Assembly (NCBI RefSeq): GCF_024713975.1
Contig: NC_091093.1
Location: 21,300,001-21,364,000 of the forward strand
Origin: Paralichthys olivaceus
Taxonomy: Eukaryota; Chordata; Actinopteri; Pleuronectiformes; Paralichthyidae
Length of the DNA stretch: 64,000 nt
Direction: 5' to 3'
A program made the translations under genes and the position numbers. The notes under the pieces are model-generated. The model searched no databases, had not been told where the DNA came from, and saw nothing but the letters and a program-made list of their open reading frames with translations. How positions within the stretch are numbered: position 1 is the first letter of the stretch; every line of letters begins with the position of its first letter. Positions 38,346 to 51,545 of this stretch are shown one piece after another.

Positions 38346-39465
38346 CATACATTTTCTATCATATGTGCAAAAAAAAAGAAACATAAACTCATAAACATTC
38401 TACACACGGTGGAATTTATTTATCATTCATCCCTCATTCTTCCTCCCTCCACCTCACTGTCTGAAAAATGAAGGCATGGCTGAAATGTAATGTCCTTTCA
38501 TTTGCATCTATAATCATTGATCGACCTCAAACAAACTGGTGTGGTTCTCCTGATCCATGCCTGAGATGAATGATACAAAAATGCTATAAGATATCTGCTC
38601 TATATCAATGACTGTAAATACAGACTTGTTTATATAAAGGAAGAAAATGTGAATCTCATGCCCCAATGCAGCTCATGACTCCAGATCACTTTTCGTTTTT
38701 GCTTCTGCATGTATAACAGTTTCATTGTTCATTGTATTTGACGAATATTGGACACAGAGAGGCTACAGTGAGGCAGTTTGTGCTTTCCAGCATGTACCAC
38801 AGACTCAGGATTGTGTGTTGCTGCCCCCTTGTGACTTTACTTCTTTCATGCACAATTGAACATTTAGAAATCCTTGCATTGGTGTGTTTGCAAACTCGTG
38901 TCAAGTTTTCATAATATGGTTATTAAGGTTCTTAATATAGATTCCACAGTAAATATCTGGGTCTCTGCATGAAGTATAATTCATCTGCAGTTTTTCATGT
39001 TGTTTATTCAAATATTGTCTCTTTGCAGGGGTTTTGCCTAATTTCATTAACTCATAAAGTCACTGCTATAGATTTGCTGGTTGATAGGACCAATATGTAA
39101 TTTATCACCATATGTATATCAGAATGTTTTTGATGGACTTTCAGAATTATATGTTTTACCTATAAACTCAATCGAACAAACAAGTTCAGGATAAACACAT
39201 TTTTTAAATAAAATTATGACTATCAATTTTCAGAAAGAAAATATCTCCATTCGTGAATTTCACAACATATACTTATAGTGTAACTCAGAGTATTTAAATA
39301 TATCTCTATCTCCCTCTATATCTATATATAGAACATTTTGTCTTTCCTCATAGCTCTACTTTTCATGAACTGTGTTATACTGACTTGTCTTGATATCTTC
39401 CACCTGACTGTTTATATCATTTCAGGCAGCTTCTTCTATAAATCTACAGAGGAAGAATAAATAAA

Positions 39466-39600
39466 ATAAGATAAGATAAGATCGACTTTATTTATCCCAT
39501 ACTGGGGAAATTGCGACATTACAGCAGCAGGAGGGCATTAGGATAGAGACAAATAAAAATATAGAAATAAAATAAAATAAAAATATAAAAATAAGAATAA
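39466..39600 (-). repeat. Retroposon tail with (GATAA)n, inverted copy
   Basis: AAGATAAGATAAGATCGACTTTATTTATCCCATACTGGGGAAATT-like order is the reverse complement of the copy ending at 28697, followed by an AT-rich AAATAAAA tract. Confidence 0.75.
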
Positions 39601-39783
39601 AAATATACATATGTATATATTTATAAAGAGAAATTTAGACAATATACAAAGATACCGGAAAATTCACAGTGCTTATTGCACATGAGAGTAGAGAATAAAC
39701 ATTGGGTAACAATTCAGAAGTATATGACTTGTATAAACAGTGTTAGACTCACCAGGATCTAACCATAGACTGTATATAAAGAG

Positions 39784-39939
39784 GATCTAACATTTAATCA
39801 TGGATCATATCAAATCTAACATTTAATCATGGATCATATCAAATCTAACATTTAATCATGGATCATATCAAATCTAACATGTAATCATGGATCATATCAA
39901 ATCTAACATATAATCATGGATCATATCAAATCTAACATG
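39784..39939 (+). repeat. 29-bp minisatellite, about 5.4 units
   Basis: Units begin near 39784, 39812, 39841, 39870, 39899 and 39928 (last partial). Each reads AAATCTAACA, TTTAATCATG, GATCATATC with one or two changes (TTTAAT to GTAAT or ATAAT). It lies about 70 bp before the atp5mc3 ETS site. There are no spacers between units, so it is not a CRISPR array. Confidence 0.95.
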
Positions 39940-40010
39940 TTCTTATTGTCATGTGTTGCCATGATGACTTCTCTCTTTAGTTCTCTAGCGCCCTCTGTCG
40001 CTCCAGGAAA

Positions 40011-40046
40011 CCGGAAGTCACCCTTTTAAACGCCACATTGCGCATG
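40011..40046 (+). promoter_or_regulatory. atp5mc3 promoter: ETS and NRF-1-like sites
   Basis: CCGGAAGT (40011-40018) is a strong ETS/GABP site and TGCGCATG (40039-40046) the core of an NRF-1 site. This pairing is typical of nuclear genes for oxidative phosphorylation. No good TATA box; TTTTAAA at 40024 is a weak candidate. Confidence 0.65.
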
Positions 40047-40049
40047 TGT

Positions 40050-40084
40050 GAGCCTCTCGTGTCTTCGACCTCTACTTCACACCG
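40050..40084 (+). other. atp5mc3: atp5mc3 5' untranslated exon
   Basis: Ends CACACCG before donor GTGAGACC (40085). The next acceptor (GTTTAG, 40414) opens the exon carrying the ATG. The start of this exon is not visible and is placed just after the NRF-1 site. Confidence 0.5.
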
Positions 40085-40325
40085 GTGAGACCCTCTCTCC
40101 TCTGTCTCTGTCTCTGTCTCCTGTCCTCTGTCTCTGGTTTAGTTCAACATTAAGCCACAGCTCCGGTGTGTAACTCTGTGTGTGTAACTCTGTGTGTGTG
40201 TAACTCTGGAACCTCAGCTCTTGTCTCTGACTGCTAGCTTGTTCTTTAGCATCATTTCTCTGTCTGCAGCTGATATTGACCTTAAGTCGTGTCCCCGAGT
40301 CTGTCCGCTTAACTTTGCACACTCT

Positions 40326-40370
40326 GTCCTGTCTTGTCTTGTCTTGTGTTGTGTTGTGTTGTGTTGTGAG
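40326..40370 (+). repeat. GTCTT/GTGTT pentanucleotide repeat
   Basis: About eight five-base units (GTCTT then GTGTT) in intron 1 of atp5mc3, just upstream of the acceptor. Confidence 0.85.
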
Positions 40371-40481
40371 GACACGTCGAGTCTGACCGCTGGTTGTTGT
40401 GTTTTGTGGTTTAGTGCAGACAGCAGCCTGTGAATCACCTCCAGCCTCCTGTCGTTGACCTGAGCCGCTCGTCCCGTCGTC

Positions 40482-42175
<1,694 letters not shown>

Positions 42176-43690
42176 ACTAGCTCAGCATTTGGTGTTAAAG
42201 GGAAACGCATCACAAAGTCATCTTGTTACTTATTCCCAGTTATTAGTGTTTCTTAAAAGATTGTGATGTTTGAAACTCTGGCAAACCCAAGTCATTTTAA
42301 ATGACGGTTTGACACCATATTGTATTTTTAATCAAATGTTTTTGTTCACAAACATTCAACTAATAACAGAAGTAAAACAATTCATCAACTGTGTGTACAT
42401 TTGTTGTGTGTTTTTACATGTGTCCAGGTTTATTTTGTGTTTTATTTCACCATAGTTAGGTTGCAACCAACAATCATTTTCATCAATACAATTGGTTTGT
42501 AAATAATTTTCAGTAATATTTGATTGTTTACTCTATACTCATCATCATATTCTGTAGCTCAAGTGATCATATTGAAATTGCTTAGTTTTTTCTAACCAGC
42601 AGTAAAAATCCCAATGATGTTGAGTTTACTATCGCACAGAAAACAAAAACACTATTCCTCTTTGAATTGGAGATACATTTCTTTTAATAGCTTCTGTGTC
42701 GTGCGAGCCACTGACTCCAAACAAACTGAACAGTGTTCTTACCCAAGATAAACAGGGCACAGGGATTTGAGTGCTGCTTATATTTTATATTAATATTACA
42801 AAACATTCATATTTTATCAATAGCTCAATTTCATGTGACCCTCTGACTTCACATCATATCAGATATTATTGCTTCACTAGACAAACAGGACACACCTGTT
42901 TGTTTGCTATTAGTCTGTCCTCCAATTTATATGAATAATATTTGTAAATTAAAATATCAATAGCTTTCATGGCAAGTGACCCACTGACTCCAAACCAATG
43001 CTTAACTGCATTATTACCCAACATAAACAGGACAACGCTCTTGGTGTTTCTGATTTATATATCACATAATTCATTCTGTGGTATTGTTAGCAAGTCTCTC
43101 AAGAGAAGCTGGAAGACTGGGACCAACTTGTTGATTAATTACTTCTGTTACTGGTAAACTGTGGAAATAATGAAACTGCCAGGTGGAGCCCTGACAGCAA
43201 ATCTATAACATATAAGTGTGCACTGAAAAAAGTTATTATGAGAGCATGTACATATAACAATCATATATATTAACTACAAAAAATATGTAGTCCTGGACTT
43301 AATCTGCATCTGTTTAAAAGACACGACTGTGAAATTTGTCCTTAGCAACATGTATTTATGTAAACCCAATTGTTTCTTAAGTAAATCAAGCAAGATATTT
43401 ATATTAGTGTGAGAAAAACATTTTGCCTCAGAAGATGTATGTTGTGAACAAATCAGAGAATTACATGTGAAGTACTTAATCCACAAACAGGGCTTAGTTA
43501 TAATCAAAAAACACACAAACTAGATTAAATCCATCAAGTGTTAATATTAGATTTGTGACATATTCATCTTACGCCACAAAGGTTTCCATGTGGAACTAAA
43601 GAATAGTTCCAGGTTGCGGGAGGACGGATTTGAAGAACGTACCTGTCGGCGTCTGCTGGTGTTCGTCGTGACAGTGATTCCAGAAGAAGG
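42176..43690. other. atp5mc3-nsun3 intergenic region
   Basis: AT-rich, 1.5 kb, containing the atp5mc3 3' untranslated region. I saw no canonical AATAAA close to the stop. Two stretches (about 42700-42770 and 42960-43020) share GTGACCCTCTGACT/GTGACCCACTGACT and ACCCAA(C/G)ATAAACAGG motifs, a local duplication. Confidence 0.5.
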
Positions 43691-43742
43691 AAAATAATCT
43701 GGACATGTGAGTTCTGCAGTAAAGACACGAGCACCTAAATAA

Positions 43743-46700
43743 ATGTTCGTCCTACACCAGGTGCACAGCGTTTGGAGGACAAGTAGCTTTACAGCCGAGA
43801 AGCTAACGCTGTGTTTGTGTTTGCGTCGCTGTCACACAACTCAGAGAGGAGCCGCTAACACACAGGTACAGGAAACAACAGTGTGTTATATTATTGAAGT
43901 GTCTCCCTCACTGGTTTTACAAGAGACTCCATTTCTGTCTAAGCCTCTGGGATGGATTCCACAACAAGTTGGAAACTTTCCTTTTAGCTTCTGATCCATG
44001 TTGACTGGATCCCGTAAGTTCAAGTGGACCCACTGAATTACACCAAAATCAGTCATGGCCATGAAGCCAGTTTGAGTAAATCTGGTCAAGGGAAGCACAG
44101 ACAACACAAGCCAGATAGACTGTGATAGTTACTGTGTGTGTGATGCAAACTTTCTCCATGAAACCACCAGCAGCCTGGACTGTTGACAAAAGGCAGCTTG
44201 GGGCCATAGCTTCATGTTGCTGATGCCAAAATCCTGACCTGGCCATCAGCTTGCTTCTGCAGGAATTGAGACCGAATCAAATATAGTCTTATATTCCCAC
44301 TGGGACAATAGTTTGTCCCAGTGTGGAAAGTTGTATTAGGCCAAAGTGCTACAGCAGCTACAGAACAGTACATTCTGCAACAACCAACCAAAAAACAGTA
44401 AGGACAAGTGTAAGACCCAGAATAATAAAAAGTGAGTTGAATATTGCACCTGCCCTAAAAACACTTAAAAAGATATACGCATAAAATATGAAATACAAAC
44501 ACTTGCATTAAAACCTGAAAGCCAGAGTGTAAAATGTGCGAGTGCAAAGCTTATTGAGATACATGGTCGATTCAACATTTTTCCATATTTAGTTCTGTGA
44601 TAGATGATGGGATGAATGAGAGCTTGAGGCGGTTGGTTTGTCCCAACATTGTCCTGCAGTTGTTTCCCACAGGATAAACTCATTAGCCATCAGGGGCAGT
44701 GAGTGTAGTGAGTATAGGAGACACAATCCATTATATAAATGTTGAAACTGAATCGGAAAATCTTACACTTCCAGTGTTTTTGTTGCGTAAAACTGGAATT
44801 TTGATCATAAAGACTTTGTTGATAAAGTATCCCTCTTAGCTTTGTATTTAATCAATCTATTATAAAGTTTACATGAATATAAGATTCAAAGCTCTGAATC
44901 AGAATTACAATCAGAAAATGTATCCACCAATCAGAGTGCTGTCGTATAGCTTGCTTATTTAGTATAACGCTCCTCACAATGCATCTAAAAAAGTGATAAT
45001 GTGGCTCTCTATAACATCTGCCCTACATCCTGTTTTCAACAGCTTATCAAAAAGCACAAAAAAGAAAGATCTTCATGTCAGCCGGTTCTGGACCTCTTTG
45101 ACCAGCAGTACAGTCAGGAACTTGGAGACTTGTGGGCGTCTACAAGGTAGTTTTCTTTCTGAAACTGTTGATAGCAGATTCTACACAGACAGTGTTTATA
45201 TCCTCCTTCTGTTGGGATTTCTTCTCCCCTGCAGGTCGGCGCTACTGGACCCTCAATCCTGGCAGTATGGGGTCCTGCTGAACCGCTTTACAGCAGTGAC
45301 AGATGTCACACAGATTCTTCAGTCACAGGGTTTCTCCAGGTTCCTGCCACAGACTGATGTCTCCTCACCACTGTCCAATTCTAAAAACCAGACAGGAAAA
45401 GACTCCAGTCCTCAATGTGTCAGCGCCTCTCCTGCACTCAGTCAGGACATTCGATCCAATCCATCTGTCACTTTGCCCCATCCGTCACTACAGTGTTATA
45501 TCCACGCACACCCACTAAGGTTTCCCTCTCAGCCTCACCGGCATGGCCAGCTGAAGCAGTATTACCTCCTGAACGCTGCCTCCCTGCTTCCTGTGCTGGC
45601 TTTACAAGTCAGAGATGGGGACAAAGTTCTGGATCTTTGCTCCGCCCCAGGGGGAAAAGCCTTAGCCATACTCCAGTGTGCCACCCCAGGTAAAACTAAA
45701 TGGAACTAAATTTGTCTGATTTTATTTAAATTGTGCTCAGAGATTAAGGATTATAGATATGTTAATAGGTTAAATTAATAGTTAATAATAATACATTATA
45801 AAAATGGAGATTTTCATAAAAAATGCTCAACACTGACCATGTCCATATGATATCAACTGTGCTTTAAAAAAAATGTCCTTCTCTTTTAAAACATTCTATC
45901 CACTGTTTTGTACCTTTGCCTTTATTATTTTCCTATATATATATAATTTTTTTACATTGCAATTTCTGACACATCAATAGAGAAAATGAATGGGAAATTT
46001 CCTGCTGAGAGCTTCTCTAATAGTAGGCGGTCACTGCTGGGAGTGGATTAGTACATTATAAATAATTCTGTCCTCTGTCATGTTCCAGAACTTCTCTGCT
46101 GTAATGAACCAGACCCTCATAGACGGGACTGGCTTGCCAAAACTCTGGAGTCTTATGTGCCTCACTCACTTCACAGTAAAGTGATGGTGTCTGCACAGGA
46201 TGGACAACGTTTTCAGAGTGAAGATGTGACGTACGACAAGGTGTGCAGAGAACTCTGGTCATGTTTGAGGGAGGTTGTGATTTAAGGCAGACATCCAGCT
46301 GCAATGAAGAAAATTGTCCATTCAAAAATAGGAGCCATGACGAGGGAGACAAAAAATTACTGGGAGGAGTCAAAGTGATTGAATAATAATGGAATAAACT
46401 GGAAAAAAGGGAAATCTCAGAATGAGAAGGTTGATTGAAAGGCAGAGAAAAGTAGAACAAATCCACTGTACAGATTCAAGCTGTATTATGGAAATTAAGT
46501 GGTTTTGTAAAAGGACAGATTTGTGAGAAGATTCTAAACTGAGGTTTCAGAGGCAGCCATTTTCTGCACATCATCTTTTTCCACCGTCACTGACCCTTAT
46601 TTGTGCCTTTAATTCAGGTACTTTGCAGAAAATGTACTTGGCTTATTTTCGAGACCTGCAGCCTTTACATTTTTTTCTGTCGTTATCTATTTCACTTTTC

Positions 46701-47461
46701 TTACTCCTTCACTTTCAGTTCTTGAGATTTTCTGTTTCTCAATACCACTGCACTCAGACTCTGAACTGCTCACATTCCCGTCTCCTTGGTTGCAGGTTTT
46801 AGTCGATGCTCCGTGTTCTAATGACCGGAGCTGGCTGTATTCTTGCAGCAGCCAGAAGGGGGAGCAGAGACTGAAGGAAAGAGCAAGACTGCCTGTACTC
46901 CAGGCTCAGCTGCTTAGGTAAGTCCAGTGCCCAATATAAAAACATATCTGCTATATGTTTCTGCTATATTCACCTATAACATTACTGTGCAAAATAGTTT
47001 TTAAAAAATTACGTTCTTTTTAGTCAGATGAGGGATTATGAAATATTTCCCTGTCTTGTACTGTTGCAGGCGATATAATGTAAACACATATTTGGAAAAC
47101 AACATAAATTGTGCAACCTTACAGGTGTGCACTGTCACTGGTGCGTCCAGGGGGTCTTGTGGTCTATTCAACCTGCACATTGTCCAGCTCGGAGAACTAC
47201 GCTGTGGTCGAGACGGTGCTGAATGACTTTCCTGAGGCGGAACCTGAAGACCTGTGGGATGAGATAGTCGCTCCTTTATCAGAGCACTTTGTGTTCAGAC
47301 CCTCTCACCCTGGTTATGGAAAGACCTCCCACAAGCACTCGTTGCTGCCTCAGGAGGGTGCCCTGTCCTCTTATCCCCATAGACTCGGCATTTTAGTGGT
47401 TCCTCAGCCTGGAAAGACCTGGGGACCCATGTTTTTGTCTCGGATTAGAAGAAGGACATAG
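43743..47461 (+). CDS. nsun3: Mitochondrial tRNA(Met) cytosine-5 methyltransferase NSUN3
   Basis: Methylates C34 of mitochondrial tRNA(Met), first step toward f5C, needed for mitochondrial translation. Exons: 43743-43865 (inferred first exon), 45043-45146, 45235-45689, 46089-46240, 46796-46917, 47125-47461; phases agree, 1293 nt, 430 residues (human 340). Exon 2 reads VLDLFDQQYSQELGDLW, matching the NSUN3 N-terminal region. SAM-binding motif I is DLCSAPGGK (209-217); motif IV is DAPCSND (Cys285); motif VI is STCTLS with Cys336 as expected nucleophile. The extra length is a Ser/Pro-rich insert around 105-160 and a longer N-terminus. The first exon is chosen because it opens with ATG, ends CAG/GTACAG in phase 0, and exon 2 has no in-frame ATG; its arginines suit an import signal, but it is the least certain part. 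NSUN4 is the alternative; motif spacing favours NSUN3. Confidence 0.9.
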
Positions 47462-47630
47462 CGGCTGACTGTCCCGTGAAGATATTTGGAAACAAATGGA
47501 ATCTTTTGAGATGCAAAGTACCTCGCAGAACTGACTCACACGTAGAAACTGTCAAACCTAGTAACTCACATTTAACCTGTGATACTCTTAGAGGAGCACA
47601 GTGATAGCAGCAGTAGTTAAGACATGTAGA

Positions 47631-47636
47631 AATAAA
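47631..47636 (+). terminator. nsun3 polyadenylation signal AATAAA
   Basis: Canonical AATAAA 170 bp after the nsun3 stop, followed by a GT-containing stretch. Gives a short 3' untranslated region. Confidence 0.7.
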
Positions 47637-47924
47637 CACGTCAGTGTTCCAAAGCCAAACTGTTGCAGGTGAATGAGTCTTCACCTTTAGAGAGGAAGTG
47701 TTGCAGCTAAAGTGTTTGTGGTATTAAGCAGCAGCTTTTTGAGTAAGTCCGTGTTTGTGTGAACACGAAAAAACGAAACGCCGTTCACATCATTTAAACT
47801 TACCTGCAGCTTTCTTCCCTACCGAGTATTATCATCAGAGTCTGCTGCTCCACTCAGGAGATTTATTGCTCATTGTTATGTGTCCAGCTTCTACTGTCAA
47901 AGCTTTGTCTTCTTTTTTGTAATT

Positions 47925-48095
47925 ACCTTTTGGGGGCTTTTTATTGCCTTTATTGACAGGACAGATTGTAGAGTGAAAGGATGGGGAGAGAGTGTGGAAG
48001 ATGCAGCAAAAGGAGTTGTCAGAGTTGAACCTGAGGCTGCTGCTGGGGAATCAAGCTAAGTGAATGCTCCACATAGCACTGGGGCAGCTAAAACA
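47925..48095 (+). repeat. Degenerate teleost retroposon with tRNA-like part
   Basis: TTATTGCCTTTATTGACAGGACAG, GGATGGGGAGAGAGTG, ATGCAGCAAAAGG and a decayed GAGTTGAACCTGAGGCTGCTGC block follow the order of a common fish repeat whose last part resembles a reversed tRNA-like region. Confidence 0.55.
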
Positions 48096-49924
48096 CCAGA
48101 TTCTTCCCTCACAAGCTCGTAGGGACCAAAAACAGAAGGTGAATATTGAACGTACATCATCAAGTGGTCAAATTAATGATAATGTTGCTTCCTAATTACA
48201 AGCGCCTAGGGTGTTATAACGTCAGAGATGTTTTCACAAAAAAAGACATTTCCTCTTAGCCTCGGTTTATTATTTCTATTTATTATTTATTGTTCATTAC
48301 ACTAGCTTTACAATTACCTATATATTGACAAAACATGTTTTTCAAGTGCTCACATACAAATTGTGTCCACATTTGATAATAAAACTGTTATTATATAACT
48401 GCAACGTTCTGTAATGATATGGATTAGTCATGTGAAGATTCAACCCCTGCTAATTCCATTGGCAGTGAATGCTGTGAGTTTTATTTCAGTTTGTATCTAA
48501 ATACTGAATAAGAGATGACATGAGACTTGGCATCACAGAAGCTCACTCTCAGAATCTCATCTCACACACTTTGAATCTGTAAATTAGCTTGTGCTCATTC
48601 AATTTTGATAACCACTTGAGTCAGAAGTTTCTATCTGAACATCCACGACTAATTTAAAGTTTATTGGTTGGCTTGTTTTTAAATATTTAACTGTCATCGC
48701 AGTAACTTCACTGTAAATGTCTTCCAAGATGACAAACTTAGCCGCGCGCTAAAGGTGTCCTACGGGAATCGGTTTCATAACCGTAACATTTTCAAAGCAG
48801 TGATGACATAATTAACACATAGTTTATGTCTGTTTCTCCATCCGTGCATTGTCCTACTGTGAATGAACACAGTCACTCTGGAAGTGATCTTCCGTCTTTC
48901 ATCATGTCTGTTCAGTGGGATCGAGAAGCGGTATCATCTCTTACAGTGGCTCATTACGCTGTGGTTCTTGTCTCATGCTTGGGTGAAAAGTAGATGCCGC
49001 CTCGTCGCAGTCTTGTAGCTTTTCATCAGGCTGTGATTGCTCAGACGAGAAACTGAAAGTATTTTGGAAGTGTCCATAGACAATAACACCCAAGAATTCA
49101 TGAGCTGCATTTTTGCCTTTTGAACATAACAGACTGAAGTAGAAGTATATGAGGCTGGAGGTTCAGAGGGAGCCTGTGACACACTGTCACGGATATGATT
49201 GCTGGAATAGGAAAGCTGCGAGAGCCTTGCGCCAGTTTCATCCAACTACCCTGCGTGACCATAGACACAAGCATTATCGGGTGCATTTATAAAGCTATTT
49301 TTATTGGCTGTCCTACTTTTGCTTCCCTTCTGCAAAGTAGCTCTCAAATACAGTCCATCATTACTCCACTGAAACATCAGTGTGGGGAGATGAGGAGATG
49401 AAGTGAGGCTTCATCGGGGTTAACCATGTTGCTGACCTTTGTGTGAACTCTTGGTTTGTTGATGCTCCCCCTCATTGCAGTGTTTCCTCAAGGGGAGAAT
49501 CTCTAAGCAGCTTTTCCTCCACTTCAAAGGGAGAGAATGTAGGCCTGCTTTGCATAATCAGGTGGAGAACAGCTTTTTGCCAGAGAGGCAAGAATTAATT
49601 TGTGGCACCGCCAGATGTAATCATTAAAACGCTAGTCATTGACAATAAGGGGAGAGGAGGAGGCGAAACGAGAGGAGGAACAGTAGATAGGACGGGAAAG
49701 AGATATGGAGCGTATAAGGCCCTGAATGCCTGAGGACATTGTGGACTAATGTGACCTGAGCTCTGCTGAGTGTCATTTTTAGAACATGTGGGGATGATGT
49801 TTGTCTTCACTTCTCGTATTCTCTTTACATTTTACAGATTCGCTAAGAAAGGAGGAATAAAAAGGGGTTAAATGGGTCAATTCTAGACCTACGAAGCTAC
49901 TAAGGATCATTTATTGCACAATGT

Positions 49925-50165
49925 ATATTATCCATCCATACTTATCCTTTGAGGTGCTGCAGGGGGAACTGGAGCCAATCCCAGCAGACATTTGACGAGA
50001 GGCGGAGTTCACCCTGGACAGGTCGCCATGTGGCGAATCACAGGGCCGACAAACAACCATTCACTCACATGCACAGAAATAATTTGGTCTCCAATTGAGC
50101 CACCCCCAGTTTGCATGAAAATATAGAAGTGACAGTGCTAACCACCTTCAGGCTGCCTTATACTG
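49925..50165 (+). repeat. Teleost interspersed repeat (GGAGCC..TCCCAGC..CCTGGACAGGTCGCC)
   Basis: ACTGGAGCCAATCCCAGCAG, GAGAGGCGGAGTTCACCCTG, GACAGGTCGCCA, AATCACAGGGCCGACA and AACCATTCACTCACATGCAC occur in the order I know from a very common fish repeat. Class unknown to me. Confidence 0.75.
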
Positions 50166-51339
50166 TATGGTATGATGACTTTATATGAAGTATATAGTGT
50201 ATGGAACAATTGGCTTCAGCCCAACCCCCCCCCTACGACCCTTGAAGGATATGTCGAGAAGACAATGGATGGACGCATCTGCAGAACATCACTAACTTGG
50301 AAAAGCATCCAATCAGATTTCACAATCACTGTCCGTCAGTCTGATATTTTTCCATTCCTGAAAAATGTTTGACTTGAAGCGTTTGACAGTGAGTGTGTGT
50401 CAGTTAACAAGTGGATCTATAGATTTAGGGCCTTTTGGGAGAATCCATCATTCATTTCAAATGTCATCGTTTGTCAATATTCCATCAGTGGAAGTGAGAG
50501 ACCGGGATTGCTGCTCGTGATGGATTGTTACAAGACTAATCTCGGAGGGAATAAAGTCTGTGAAGAAGGAGTTCTTCGTAGAGGTCACCATGTCCATGTT
50601 CACACAAATTAACAAAGCCAGTGTCTGAGTGTGTGGTGTTGTAGAATACAAGAATAAACACACTTAGAATTAAGAAGCTTGATCTCTGCAAGAGAGAAAC
50701 ACGTTACGGACCAACTACGAAGTAACTGGGATACAACCCTAAAACAAATCTGCTGGAATCATCATGTTGCCACTTCCGGTTAGACAAGTATAATATGAAT
50801 GAGCCAAAGTCTTTATCTAATTCAAACTCAATAAATAATGCAGAAAAACAATCAAGGTTTTATTTGAGCGCTGACTGGCTACAGAACAAAGTGTTTTAAT
50901 GGCCTGCTGAGACATCAGGTACGTCAGTGTCACCACAGACAGAAGATGTCAGAGGAAAATCAAGGAGACGGGTTTGAAATTGTGAGGGCAACTGACAGAC
51001 TTTAAGATCAAGCAAAGGAACACAGACATTTTCATGCTTTCATCCACTGTTTGTCTGTCGAGCACTTGTAGAGACTTGACATGCAAACAAAGCAAGAGCA
51101 AAGTGTTTTTTTGATGTTTTGAGATTCAGCAGAGAACCTGGTGATCCGCGTCTTCTCATAAGAGGCCAGCAAAACACTGAAAACATGAGAGACAGGTGCT
51201 ACAGGGAAATACAGAACATGGATCATCGGTTTTAACAATCCAGTCATGATTGTCCTAAAAATTTAATGTAACTTTGAACAGGCTTAAATTATTTATGTGA
51301 TTTCACAATATCTCTAACTCCTTAAGCTGTAACGTGAGA

Positions 51340-51545
51340 ATTAGGATCAGCTTTATTGGCCATTCTTGTGTACACATACAAGGAATCTGTCTCTAGTTTT
51401 TCTGTTGCTCTCAACACACAGAAATAGACAAATAAACAAACAAGGTTAAGCAAACATTTAACTACTATGTACATGAATAAAAATATATGTGCAAAAGTAT
51501 GTATGTATGATTGAGTGCAGAGTGCAGAGATGCTAGAATAAGTAT
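51340..51545 (-). repeat. Teleost retroposon (TTTATTGGCCATTC.. type)
   Basis: CAGCTTTATTGGCCATTCTTG, ACAAGGAATCTGTCTC and GCTCTCAACACACAGAAATAG, then AACAAATAAACAAAC and a TGTATGTATG run. The reverse complement ends in an AATAAAGCTG-type tail, as expected of a retroposon inserted on the minus strand. Confidence 0.65.

Larger units (their letters stand above)
37710..39960. other. gem-atp5mc3 divergent intergenic region
   Basis: The two genes are head to head about 2.4 kb apart. The proximal 200 bp next to gem is GC-richer; the rest is AT-rich and built largely of repeat remnants (38270-38345, 39466-39600, 39784-39939). No gene seen. Confidence 0.7.

Noticed and set aside
39784..39939. CRISPR array
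   Set aside because: Repeat units are directly adjacent with no spacers, and this is a eukaryotic genome: a minisatellite.
39987..40001. CTCF site (AGCGCCCTCTGTCGC) next to the atp5mc3 promoter
   Set aside because: Resembles the CTCF core but with several mismatches; similar CCCTCTG strings occur elsewhere (1740), so evidence is too weak to annotate.
44993..45709. A 238-codon open frame as a single nsun3 start exon
   Set aside because: Its first part is in the wrong frame. The family sequence VLDLFDQQYSQELGDLW is read one frame over and is joined to the downstream part by an intron (45147-45234) with good GT and AG.
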